Below are positions 33,869 through 43,200 of a stretch of DNA of 64,000 nucleotides, piece by piece; position 1 is the stretch's first letter, and every line of letters begins with the position of its first letter. Both the position numbers and the translations under genes were made by a program. Below the pieces are notes generated by a model. That model searched no databases. It had not been told where the DNA came from and saw only the letters and a program-made list of their open reading frames with translations. The DNA comes from Sporobacter sp963675425 (GTDB lineage Bacteria > Bacillota > Clostridia > Oscillospirales > Oscillospiraceae): contig OY776214.1 in NCBI GenBank assembly GCA_963675425.1, positions 2,728,001 through 2,792,000 of the forward strand. Reading direction: 5' to 3'.

Positions 33869-34846
33869 GTTTTGTGTTTCCAGAGCGATGATCTGCATAT
33901 CGCCGCTGACAGTATCGAAGTTATAAGCCGCTCGGCTGCCGCCGGTAATGACAGGTACCTGGCTGGAAAAGTCGCCGGATACGGTGGAATAGGATACAAC
34001 GATATTATCTTTGCCGGGGATCGTTAAACGAATACCGCCTGAGGTGGTGTCGCAGCTGATACTTTCCGGATCTACGGTGCTGACGATAGTTATTTCACCA
34101 GAGACGCTGTCTGCGTCAACGCTTTTGAATGTTCCTTCAAAATGCTGATTGCCGGAGGTCGTACCGGATTCGACCGTGTCGGCCGTGACGTCCGTAAACC
34201 GGATCCCGCCCGAGACGCTGCCCACCGTCAGCCTTGATGTGTTAAGGCTTGTAATGTTGATCTCACCAGATACCGAATGGGCGGACGCCTTTTCGGCCCG
34301 GATGTCGGAAATATTGGCTGTGCCGGATGTTTCGTTAATCTCCAATGTTTCGGCCGATAAGCCGGTGATTGTCATGTCGGCCGAGGTTGAGTCTACGTAA
34401 AGCGCGTTCATTTCCTTGGCCAAGGATTCGGGTACGAGAACCTCGATTTTTTTGGTGAGCATATTGAATGAAAACGTGGTGTCGACATATCGGATTTTCA
34501 ACGTGCCGCCGCTGACGTCATAGGAGAGCTTCTCGTTGTCACGCAGTGAGCGCCGTGCGTATTCAGTAATTATAATGTCGCTGCCGTCGTAGGGCGTGAC
34601 GCGGACTTCGCCGGCGACCCAATCCACACGGATGCTGTCGACGTCATCCTCAATCGTGTATGTTCCGGCCTCGTTAAACGGACCGGACAAGTCCTCGACG
34701 GAGCCAATGTGGAACATGGGCATGTGAAAATTCATCCCGGTGCGGAAGCCGAACAGATTACCGGTAATAAACCATACGGCGAGACCAATGAGGACAATGG
34801 CTACAACAAGCCAGCAAACAATTGTAATGATTCTTGTTCCATTCAT
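33857..34846 (-). CDS. DUF4097-type beta-helix-like membrane-anchored protein
   Basis: 329 residues from ATG at 34846, six bases after GAGGTG. A membrane segment at about 5-26, then repeating short beta strands (SGEINITSL, SVSGGIRFTDV, TTSGNQHFEG, SVSGEITIVS) typical of the DUF4097/YvlB family. These proteins accompany PadR-type regulators and DUF1700 (HAAS) membrane proteins in envelope-stress loci such as LiaX-like and YvlB systems. It overlaps nothing but starts 11 bases from the end of the DUF1700-like gene. A role in envelope stress is inference. Confidence 0.82.
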   Translation of the reverse strand: MNGTRIITIVCWLVVAIVLIGLAVWFITGNLFGFRTGMNFHMPMFHIGSVEDLSGPFNEAGTYTIEDDVDSIRVDWVAGEVRVTPYDGSDIIITEYARRSLRDNEKLSYDVSGGTLKIRYVDTTFSFNMLTKKIEVLVPESLAKEMNALYVDSTSADMTITGLSAETLEINETSGTANISDIRAEKASAHSVSGEINITSLNTSRLTVGSVSGGIRFTDVTADTVESGTTSGNQHFEGTFKSVDADSVSGEITIVSTVDPESISCDTTSGGIRLTIPGKDNIVVSYSTVSGDFSSQVPVITGGSRAAYNFDTVSGDMQIIALETQNGAA

Positions 34847-34856
34847 TTTTAGCACC

Positions 34857-35510
34857 TCATTTCTTAAGTGCAAAAACGGTGTTTATTAAGGCCTGTATGG
34901 CCGCTGCGATAACAAAGATGATCCATGTGGGATGCCAATGGTCCGTCGTTGCGCCGACGATTAAATAAACAGCTACGGCAATGACCCAAAGCGCCGTATT
35001 AATGGCCTTGCGCAGCGCCCTGCGATCCTGGCTCTCGGACTGCCACTGCCGAAACTCCTCCACAATGGTGTCGTCGGTCTTAATGTACTTGGGCCGGGTC
35101 ATACCATTGTAAATCAAAAGACCTGTGGCAACTGCGATGAATAGAAACATCAGGATCAGTCCGGGGAGCCATCCGCCGGGATACAGCACGCTTAATAAAA
35201 TAATCGGTACAACGCTGAGAATGTACAGCATGACGGCGATGGCTGTAAACATTGCTGTTTTCTGGCGCTGTTTTGCCATCACCACCGGGTCAGTTATATC
35301 CTTTTCCAAATCCTTTAACAGATAGCTCACGTCGCCGATGCCGGCGATGGCGATGTTATAGGCGGCCTCGGACGTTTTACCCTCGGACAGAAGGTCGTTA
35401 TATTTCTCGGTGAGGTTCTGAATCATTTCCTCTTTAAGCTCCACAGACCTTCTGGAAGGTACGGTATCAGCAAAAAGCTCATCGACATAAGCGCGGATTT
35501 GTTGTTCCAT
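34857..35510 (-). CDS. DUF1700/HAAS-type membrane protein
   Basis: 217 residues from ATG at 35510, nine bases after GGAGG. Residues 1-80 form the helical HAAS-like domain (IRAYVDELFADTVPSRRSVELKEEMIQNLTEKYNDLLSEGKTSEAAYNIAI pattern), followed by four membrane helices in pairs (about 92-133 and 165-212). This domain type sits next to PadR regulators and is thought to act with them. The ATG lies three bases inside the PadR gene end, so the three genes are coupled. Confidence 0.8.
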   Translation of the reverse strand: MEQQIRAYVDELFADTVPSRRSVELKEEMIQNLTEKYNDLLSEGKTSEAAYNIAIAGIGDVSYLLKDLEKDITDPVVMAKQRQKTAMFTAIAVMLYILSVVPIILLSVLYPGGWLPGLILMFLFIAVATGLLIYNGMTRPKYIKTDDTIVEEFRQWQSESQDRRALRKAINTALWVIAVAVYLIVGATTDHWHPTWIIFVIAAAIQALINTVFALKK

Positions 35511-35511
35511 G

Positions 35512-35847
35512 TTAATTTTCCTCCCACTCAATTAAATAGTCAATCAGGGTTTTGGCGGTTTTCCATTCTTTTTTGAGGCTTTCGTAAGTTTCGCGTCCGA
35601 TATCCGTGATTTTATAGTAACGGCGGCGGGCGCCTGTTGTCTCATCTCCCCAGTACGATTCGATGCAGCCGGCCTTCTCCAGTCGCCGAAACGCGGAGTA
35701 AAGCGTGGCTTCCTTCAATTCATACCGGTTACCCGTTCGCTGGTAGATCGCCTTGTTGATCTCGTATCCGTAGTTGTCACCGCCCATGAGCCTTGCCAGT
35801 ATGATTGTGTCGGTGTGACCTCTGATGAGATCGGAAGCTATGGACAT
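35512..35847 (-). CDS. PadR-family transcriptional regulator
   Basis: 111 residues from ATG at 35847 behind GGAGGG; a longer in-frame start upstream crosses the promoter. Winged helix with GYEINKAIYQRTGNRYELKEATLYSAFRRLEKAGCIESYW and RRRYYKITDIGR, the PadR pattern, then a C-terminal dimer helix. It heads the operon PadR - HAAS protein - DUF4097 protein. Its -10 box is overlapped by the inverted repeat TGTTGATACAACA, so it probably represses itself. Confidence 0.92.
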   Translation of the reverse strand: MSIASDLIRGHTDTIILARLMGGDNYGYEINKAIYQRTGNRYELKEATLYSAFRRLEKAGCIESYWGDETTGARRRYYKITDIGRETYESLKKEWKTAKTLIDYLIEWEEN

Positions 35848-35878
35848 AGTATCCCTCCAATACACGGTATTCCAGTAC

Positions 35879-35916
35879 TGTTGATACAACATATCACACA
35901 CTACTTCGCCTGTCAA
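35879..35916 (-). promoter_or_regulatory. PadR operon promoter with overlapping operator
   Basis: Minus strand TTGACA (35916-35911), 17-base spacer, TATGTT (35893-35888). The inverted repeat TGTTG-ATA-CAACA at 35879-35891 covers the -10. Confidence 0.72.
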
Positions 35917-36057
35917 GGTATCTTGCGAAAAAATATAGTTCAATTGTTGCAGATACTTTTACTCATTTGATATAGTATCAGCTCAATGAAAAATCCGGAT
36001 GAAAGTCTTGTAAAAATAACGGTTAAAGTGATGGTGTAACATTTACCGGCGAGGCTT

Positions 36058-36164
36058 GGCCTGATATTTCGTTCGGGTCCCCTCCCTCAGGGGCTGGCGG
36101 CAAGGCCGCCTGGGGGAACTGGTGTTGCCGCCAGTTTGTACGCTTTGGAACAAATATTTCAGCC
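36058..36164. repeat. Palindromic intergenic element with inverted ends
   Basis: Ends GGCCTGATATTTCGTTC (36058-36074) and the complement of 36148-36164 (GGCTGAAATATTTGTTC) are imperfect inverted repeats. Inside, CTGGCGGCAA (36094-36103) is exactly inverted at 36125-36134, and a CCCCT/AGGGG hairpin precedes it. Looks like a MITE- or REP-type element; no second copy was seen in the window. Confidence 0.45.
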
Positions 36165-36245
36165 TTTACGACGTAACTGAGCGGGGATGATGATGGCGGA
36201 AAGCCGTCGATTACAATGCGAATTACGCGATTTATTAATAAAAAA

Positions 36246-36269
36246 AGGAAAAACCACGGTTTTTCCTTA
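36246..36269 (-). terminator. Hairpin with T run on the minus strand, upstream of rpoB
   Basis: AAGGAAAAACC / GGTTTTTCCTT stem with a two-base loop; on the minus strand seven T follow. No minus-strand gene enters it, so it may insulate the rpoB promoter from antisense transcription. Confidence 0.5.
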
Positions 36270-36276
36270 AAATAGC

Positions 36277-36305
36277 TTGACAGGATGCCCAATTTCAGTT
36301 AGAAT
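36277..36305 (+). promoter_or_regulatory. rpoBC promoter
   Basis: Perfect TTGACA (36277-36282), 17-base spacer, TAGAAT (36300-36305). Confidence 0.78.
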
Positions 36306-36472
36306 AAATTGCTATACTCAAAAAAATGAACAAACTATCCCAATATAATTTTTTTCTAATTTTAACACACTGGACGGTAAAATCAATCGTTTAAACGAAA
36401 TAGTTGACAACGCACCCGAGAGTGTCGAATGCGGTCGCTATTGGTACACATTATTACAAAGGAGTGAAGCGG

Positions 36473-39400
36473 ATGCCAAAAGACGTGGCGTATGGCAAAA
36501 CGATACGAAAGAGTTTTGCCAGAACGGAAGAGATCATGGATATGCCGAACCTTTTGGAGGTGCAGAAGGATTCTTACAGGTGGTTTCTGGAGGTTGGACT
36601 CAGGGAGGTTTTCCGGGATGTAGCGGCGATAACCGACTATACAGGCAATCTTGAGCTGACCTTCATTGATTATAATATCAATGAAAAACCGAAGTATACG
36701 GTTGAGGAGTGCAAGGCCCGGGACGCGACATATGCCGCGCCCTTAAAGGTTGGCGTACGCCTTAGAAACCGCGAAACCGAGGAGATCAAGGAGCAGGAAA
36801 TATTCATGGGCGATTTCCCGCTCATGACGGAGGCCGGCACCTTTATCATTAACGGCGCCGAGCGCGTCGTTGTCTCACAGATCATCCGTTCGCCAAGCGT
36901 CTATTTTGAAAAGAAGACGGACGCCAAGACAGCCGTCACGATTTATGCCACCACTGTTATCCCATACAGGGGTGCGTGGCTGGAATATGAAACGGACGCG
37001 TCGGATAATTTCTACGTCCGTGTCGATAAAAACAGGAAGCTGCCCGTCACATGGCTCCTGCGTGCTGTTGGCCGCCCGCGTGCGGAGGACCCGTATACGT
37101 GGCTGTCTGCCGACGGCGGTGAGTACGGCGCCGAAACGTCCGAGCAAATTAAAACCGTGTTCGGGGAAGACGAACGGATTGTTGCCACGCTTGACAAGGA
37201 TTCGTGCAAAAACCGCGACGAGGCGCTCATCGAGCTGTACCGCCGCCTTCGCCCCGGTGATCCCCCAACGGTCGACAGCGCCGAGACGCTTCTCAACAAC
37301 CTGTTCTTTGACGCCAGACGGTATGATATTTCAACAGTTGGGCGGTATAAGTTCAATAAAAAGCTCGCGATTTGGAGCCGTCTGATTGGACATAAGCTCG
37401 CGCGCGCCGTGGCCGATCCGATGACCGGCGAAGTCGTCGCCGAGGTCGGGGAGCTGCTGACACGCGAGCGCGCCGAACTCATTGACAGCCTGGGCGTCAC
37501 AACCGTCTACCTCATTGCCGACGGCAAGGAAGTCAAGGTCTTTTCCAACGGCATGGTAAAGCTGGACCGTTTCGTGGACTTTGATCCGCAGAAAGAGCTT
37601 GGCATTAAGGAGCGCGTGCGGTTTATCGTGCTCAAAAAACTGCTGGAGCAGTATTCCGGCCAGGAGCTTCGAGACGCCATCGCCGACCGGCTGGACGACC
37701 TCATTCCCAAGCATATTATCCCAGATGATATTTTTGCGTCCGTCAACTATTTAAATGGCCTGGCACACGGCATTGGCGAGGCCGACGATATCGACCATCT
37801 CGGCAACCGGCGTATGCGCAGCGTCGGCGAGCTGCTGCAAAACCAGTTCCGCGTCGGCTTTTCACGTATGGAACGTGTTATCCGCGAGCGCATGACGCTG
37901 CAGGACCTGGATATCATCACGCCCCAGTCCCTCATCAATATCCGGCCCGTCACAGCCGCCATCAAGGAATTTTTCGGTTCCTCGCCGCTTTCCCAGTTCA
38001 TGGACCAGACGAACCCATTGGCAGAGCTGACGCACAAGCGGCGTCTGTCGGCGCTTGGTCCGGGCGGCTTGTCGCGTGAGCGCGCGAGCTTTGATGTCCG
38101 AGACGTTCACTACAGCCATTACGGGCGCATGTGCCCCATTGAGACGCCGGAAGGTCCGAACATCGGACTGATTTCGTATCTGGCGTCGTACGGCCGCGTT
38201 AACGAATACGGCTTCATCGTTACGCCCTATATAAAGGTTGACAATGAAGTGGTGACGGATAAAATCGATTACCTCACGGCCGATATGGAAGACCAGTATA
38301 TTGTCGCGCAGGCCACCGAGCCGCTTGATGAAAACGGCCGCTTTGTCAATCAGCGTATCACATGCCGTCACCGCGACGAAATCGTCGAAGTCGACCGGGA
38401 CCGCGTGGATTATATCGACATCTCGCCGCGCATGATGGTTTCCATCGCGACGGCCATGATCCCGTTTCTGGAAAACGACGACGCCAACCGGGCCCTCATG
38501 GGCGCGAACATGCAGCGTCAGGCCGTGCCGCTTCTCACAACGGAAGCGCCGATCGTTGCTACCGGCATCGAGCATAAGTGCGCCGTCGATTCAACCGTTG
38601 TTATGCTGGCCGAGGGTGACGGTATTGTGGCGGGCGTAAGCGCCACGCGCGTTACGGTGCGGTATGACAGCGGGGAAATAAAAGATTATATGCTCACGAA
38701 GTTCTCCCGGTCCAACCAGGGCACCTGTATTAATCAGCGCCCGGTCGTGTCGCTGGGTGAGCGTGTTAAAAAAGGCGATATCCTGGCCGACGGCCCGTCG
38801 ACCAGCCAGGGCGAGATTGCCCTTGGAAAGAACATTCTCGTCGGCTTTATGACGTGGGAAGGTTATAACTACGAGGATGCCATCCTCATTAACGAACGCC
38901 TGTCGATGGATGACGTGTTCACCTCTATTCATATTGAGGAGCACGAAATTGACGCGCGTGACACGAAGCTGGGCCCCGAGGAGATTACCCGCGATATCCC
39001 CGGCGTCGGCGAGGACTCGCTGCGGTATCTCGACGAGCGCGGCATCATCAGCGTCGGCGCGGAGGTCCACGCGGGTGATATTCTGGTGGGCAAGGTCACG
39101 CCGAAGGGCGAAACCGACCTGACGGCTGAAGAGCGGCTTTTACGCGCGATCTTCGGCGAGAAAGCCCGTGAAGTCAGAGACACGTCTCTGAAGGTTCCTC
39201 ACGGCGAGTCGGGCATTGTTGTGGACGTCAAGGTTTTCACCCGTGAAAACGGCGACGAGCTCAACCCCGGCGTCAACATGGTCGTGCGATGCTATATCGC
39301 GCAAAAGCGAAAAATCAGCGTCGGCGACAAAATGGCCGGACGTCACGGCAACAAGGGCGTCGTTTCGCGCATCCTGCCGAAAGAGGATATGCCCTACCTG

Positions 39401-40267
39401 CCGGACGGTACGCCGCTGGACATTGTCTTGAATCCTTTGGGCGTGCCCTCGCGTATGAATATCGGCCAGGTGCTTGAGGTTCATCTCGGGTATGCGGCCA
39501 AAACGCTCGGCTGGAAGGTCGCAACGCCTATTTTCAACGGCGCGACTGAAAAGGAGATTTTTGAGACGCTGGCGCTGGCGGAGCTGAGCGCGGACGGCAA
39601 AAGCGTTTTGTACGACGGACGGACCGGCGATGCGTTTGACAATCCCGTTACCGTCGGGTATGTCTACTTCCTCAAGCTGCACCATCTCGTCGACGACAAG
39701 ATCCACGCGCGCTCCACCGGTCCGTACAGCCTTGTCACCCAGCAGCCGCTGGGCGGTAAAGCGCAGTTCGGCGGACAGCGCTTTGGCGAAATGGAGGTCT
39801 GGGCGCTGGAGGCGTATGGCGCTGCGTATACGCTTCAGGAGATTCTAACCGTCAAATCCGACGACGTCACAGGGCGCGTGCGCACCTACGAGTCGATTGT
39901 CAAGGGTCATAATATACCCAAGCCCGGCGTGCCGGAATCCTTCAAGGTGCTCGTCAAGGAGCTTCAGTCGCTATGTCTGGATGTGCGCGTTCTCGATGAG
40001 GACGGCAACAAGATCGATCTGAAAAGCGACGATGACGACGATTTCCATGACAATATCAAAGACCGGACGATGTATCGCTCCGACGAAGAGGAAATCATCG
40101 CGGAGGGCTACAGCATCGAGGACGTCGACCTGGAGGAAACGGAGGACCTAGAAGCTGATTTTGAGGAAGAAGAAGACGCAGGCGACGCGGACAACAACGG
40201 CGAAGAAGAGTCGTTGGGCGACAACGAACTGTTTGATCTGGTGGAAGACGAGGAGGAAACGATATGA
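36473..40267 (+). CDS. rpoB: RNA polymerase beta subunit
   Basis: 1264 residues from ATG at 36473, behind AAAGGAGTG. Together with beta' it forms the catalytic cleft. The rifampicin pocket reads SSPLSQFMDQTNPLAEL then THKRRLSALGPGG, with the Asp, His and Ser positions that usually carry resistance changes all of the normal type. GRHGNKGV and the C-terminal RFGEMEVWALEAYGAAYTLQE block are intact. The tail after about residue 1195 is an acidic low-complexity extension (EEEDAGDADNNGEEE). rpoC starts four bases inside its end. Unusually, no rplKAJL genes lie upstream. Confidence 0.98.
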   Translation: MPKDVAYGKTIRKSFARTEEIMDMPNLLEVQKDSYRWFLEVGLREVFRDVAAITDYTGNLELTFIDYNINEKPKYTVEECKARDATYAAPLKVGVRLRNRETEEIKEQEIFMGDFPLMTEAGTFIINGAERVVVSQIIRSPSVYFEKKTDAKTAVTIYATTVIPYRGAWLEYETDASDNFYVRVDKNRKLPVTWLLRAVGRPRAEDPYTWLSADGGEYGAETSEQIKTVFGEDERIVATLDKDSCKNRDEALIELYRRLRPGDPPTVDSAETLLNNLFFDARRYDISTVGRYKFNKKLAIWSRLIGHKLARAVADPMTGEVVAEVGELLTRERAELIDSLGVTTVYLIADGKEVKVFSNGMVKLDRFVDFDPQKELGIKERVRFIVLKKLLEQYSGQELRDAIADRLDDLIPKHIIPDDIFASVNYLNGLAHGIGEADDIDHLGNRRMRSVGELLQNQFRVGFSRMERVIRERMTLQDLDIITPQSLINIRPVTAAIKEFFGSSPLSQFMDQTNPLAELTHKRRLSALGPGGLSRERASFDVRDVHYSHYGRMCPIETPEGPNIGLISYLASYGRVNEYGFIVTPYIKVDNEVVTDKIDYLTADMEDQYIVAQATEPLDENGRFVNQRITCRHRDEIVEVDRDRVDYIDISPRMMVSIATAMIPFLENDDANRALMGANMQRQAVPLLTTEAPIVATGIEHKCAVDSTVVMLAEGDGIVAGVSATRVTVRYDSGEIKDYMLTKFSRSNQGTCINQRPVVSLGERVKKGDILADGPSTSQGEIALGKNILVGFMTWEGYNYEDAILINERLSMDDVFTSIHIEEHEIDARDTKLGPEEITRDIPGVGEDSLRYLDERGIISVGAEVHAGDILVGKVTPKGETDLTAEERLLRAIFGEKAREVRDTSLKVPHGESGIVVDVKVFTRENGDELNPGVNMVVRCYIAQKRKISVGDKMAGRHGNKGVVSRILPKEDMPYLPDGTPLDIVLNPLGVPSRMNIGQVLEVHLGYAAKTLGWKVATPIFNGATEKEIFETLALAELSADGKSVLYDGRTGDAFDNPVTVGYVYFLKLHHLVDDKIHARSTGPYSLVTQQPLGGKAQFGGQRFGEMEVWALEAYGAAYTLQEILTVKSDDVTGRVRTYESIVKGHNIPKPGVPESFKVLVKELQSLCLDVRVLDEDGNKIDLKSDDDDDFHDNIKDRTMYRSDEEEIIAEGYSIEDVDLEETEDLEADFEEEEDAGDADNNGEEESLGDNELFDLVEDEEETI

Positions 40268-43200
40268 GCTGTGCACCTTTTGACGCATTCCAAATCGGAC
40301 TGGCATCGCCCGAAATGATCCGCAGCTGGTCATACGGCGAGGTTAAAAAACCCGAGACGATCAACTACAGGACGCTCAAGCCGGAGCGGGACGGCCTTTT
40401 CTGCGAAAGGATATTCGGGCCCACAAAGGATTGGGAGTGCCACTGCGGCAAATATAAGAAAATCCGTTATAAAGGCAAAATATGCGACCGATGCGGCGTC
40501 GAGGTCACGAAATCGAACGTCCGAAGAGAGCGCATGGGCCATATTGAGCTGGCCGCGCCTGTGTCCCATATCTGGTATTTCAAGGGCATCCCGTCACGTA
40601 TGGGCCTGCTTCTGGATCTGACGCCCAGAATTCTGGAAAAGGTTTTGTACTTCGCGGCGTATATCGTCATCGACCCCGGCATGACTCCGCTGCATAAAAA
40701 CCAGATCCTTACCGAAAAAGAATACCGCGAAATGCGCGAAAAATACGAGGATGACTTCAAGGCCGGCATGGGCGCGGAGGCGATCCGTGAGCTTCTGGCC
40801 GATATCGACTGCGAGGCGTTTTCCGAGCAGCTGCGCGCCGAGGCCAAAGAGGCCTCCGGCCAGAAAAAAGCCAAGCTCGTCAAAAGGCTCGAGGTGGTCG
40901 AGGCGTTCCGTCAGTCGGGCAATGACCCGACGTGGATGATCATCGAGGTGCTGCCCGTTATCCCACCGGAAATCCGGCCGATGGTGCAGCTCGACGGCGG
41001 CCGCTTTGCAACCAGCGATCTTAACGACCTGTACCGCCGCGTCATTAACCGCAACAACCGCCTTAAAAGGCTCATACAGCTCAACGCGCCGGACATCATT
41101 GTCCGCAACGAAAAGCGTATGCTTCAGGAGGCTGTCGACGCGCTGATTGACAACGGACGCCGCGGGCGCGCCGTCACGGGCGCCAATTCCCGCGCGCTCA
41201 AATCCCTTTCCGATATGCTCAAGGGTAAACAGGGCCGATTCCGTCAGAACCTGCTCGGTAAGCGCGTGGACTATTCCGGACGTTCGGTTATCGTCGTGGG
41301 TCCCGACCTGAAGCTTTATCAGTGCGGTGTTCCCAAGGAAATGGCCATCGAGCTGTTCCGTCCGTTCGTCATGAAAAAGCTCGTTGAGGACGGTGTGTCC
41401 AATAATATTAAATCGGCCAAGAAAATGGTCGACAAGGGCCTCACGGAGGTTTGGGACGCGCTGGATGTCGTTATCAAGGAACACCCCGTGCTCTTAAACC
41501 GTGCGCCGACGCTCCATCGTCTCGGCATCCAGGCGTTTGAGCCGATCCTTGTCGAGGGCCGCGCGCTCAAGCTGCATCCGCTCGTCTGTACGGCGTATAA
41601 CGCCGACTTCGACGGTGACCAGATGGCTATCCACGTACCGCTGTCGGCGGAGGCGCAGGCGGAGGCCCGCATCCTGATGCTGTCGGCCAACAACCTGCTG
41701 CATCCGAAGGACGGTCAGCCGGTGACGGTACCGACCCAGGACATGATTCTCGGTTCCTACTATCTGACGTTTTTGCGCGACGACGAGCCGGGCGCGGGAA
41801 AATGCTTCTCCTCGCCCAACGAGGCGCTCATTGCCTACCAAAGCGGAGATGTCGGTATCCATGCGCCTGTCAAGGTGCGTGTGTCGCGCGTTATCGACGG
41901 CGTGACCCAGCGCAGGCTCATCGATACGACCGTTGGGCGCATTATTTTCAATGAACCGATCCCGCAGGATCTCGGCTTTGTGGACCGCAAGGACCCCGAG
42001 CATATGTTCGATTACGAAATCAGCTTCCAGGCCGGCAAAAAGCAGCTTGAGAAAATTATTAAGCAGACGATTAAAAGGCATGGCTTTACGCTGTCGGCGG
42101 AGCTTTTAGACAATATTAAATCTCTGGGCTTTAAATACTCCACGCGCGGCGCGATCACCATTTCCATCTCGGACATGACGGTTCCTGAAGCCAAACGTAC
42201 GCTGATTGAGGAGACGGAGAAGAAGGTCGTCGCCATCGAGCAGCAGTTTAAGCGCGGCTTTATCACGGACGATGAGCGTTACCGCCTTGTCGTTAAGGAG
42301 TGGGAGCGCACGACGCGCGAGGTTACGGCGGCGCTGCAGGATTCGCTCGACGAGTTTAACCCCATTTATATGATGGCCAACTCCGGTGCCCGAGGCAGCA
42401 TGAACCAGATTCGTCAGCTGGCCGGTATGCGCGGACTGATGGCCAACACAGCCGGTAAAACCCTCGACATTCCCATCAAGGCCAATTTCCGCGAAGGCCT
42501 GACGGTGCTTGAATACTTCGTTTCCTCACGAGGCGCGCGTAAAGGCCTTGCTGATACGGCGCTCCGTACGGCCGACTCCGGATACCTCACACGCCGTCTT
42601 GTCGACGTATCGCAGGATGTCATCATCCGTGATTCCGACTGCGGCACGCACGATGGCATCATTGTATCTGCGGGCGAAGATGTGGAGGGTATCGGCCAAA
42701 GCCTCGGTGATGCCATCCACGGACGTTTCCCGACGGATGACATCATCGCGCCCGATACGGGCGAGGTTCTGTTCGTACGGGATCAGATGCTTCTGTCGTC
42801 CGACGCCGAAACGCTTGAAGCACACGGCATCAAGGAAGTTCGTATCCGTACGGTTCTGGATTGCGAATCTCCCAGCGGCGTCTGCGCGAAATGCTACGGC
42901 ATCAACCTGGCTACCGGCGAACCCGTTTCCATCGGTGAAGCTGTCGGCGTCATCGCCGCTCAGTCGATCGGTGAGCCGGGTACGCAGCTGACGATGCGGA
43001 CCTTCCACACCGGCGGCGTCGCCGGTGACGACATCACGCAGGGTCTGCCGCGTGTTGAGGAGCTGTTTGAGGCGCGTAAGCCGAAGAAGATGGCGCTCTT
43101 AACCGAAATCGACGGTGTTGTTGAAATCGAGGAAACGCGGAAAAACTCCGTCGTAGCCATCACCATTACCAATCAGGAGGACGGCGAGGTTAAAGTATAC

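Larger units (their letters stand above)
35944..36472. other. 529-base region between the PadR operon and rpoB
   Basis: No protein-like frame. It holds a palindromic element (36058-36164), a hairpin with a minus-strand T run (36246-36269) and the rpoB promoter (36277-36305), then an A/T-rich leader of about 160 bases. No ribosomal protein gene (rplL) is present. Confidence 0.6.

Noticed and set aside
36023..36292. Minus-strand frame of 89 codons upstream of rpoB
   Set aside because: It runs through the palindromic element and a terminator-like hairpin; the composition (PPAPEGGDP) reflects repeat DNA.
36405..36435. Second TTGACA at 36404-36409 as a closer rpoB promoter
   Set aside because: No acceptable -10 box lies 16-18 bases downstream; the promoter at 36277-36305 is much better.
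38000..38120. Resistance-type changes in the rifampicin pocket of rpoB
   Set aside because: The usual resistance positions (Asp, His, Ser) carry the normal residues; the nearby Pro and Thr differences look like ordinary lineage variation.
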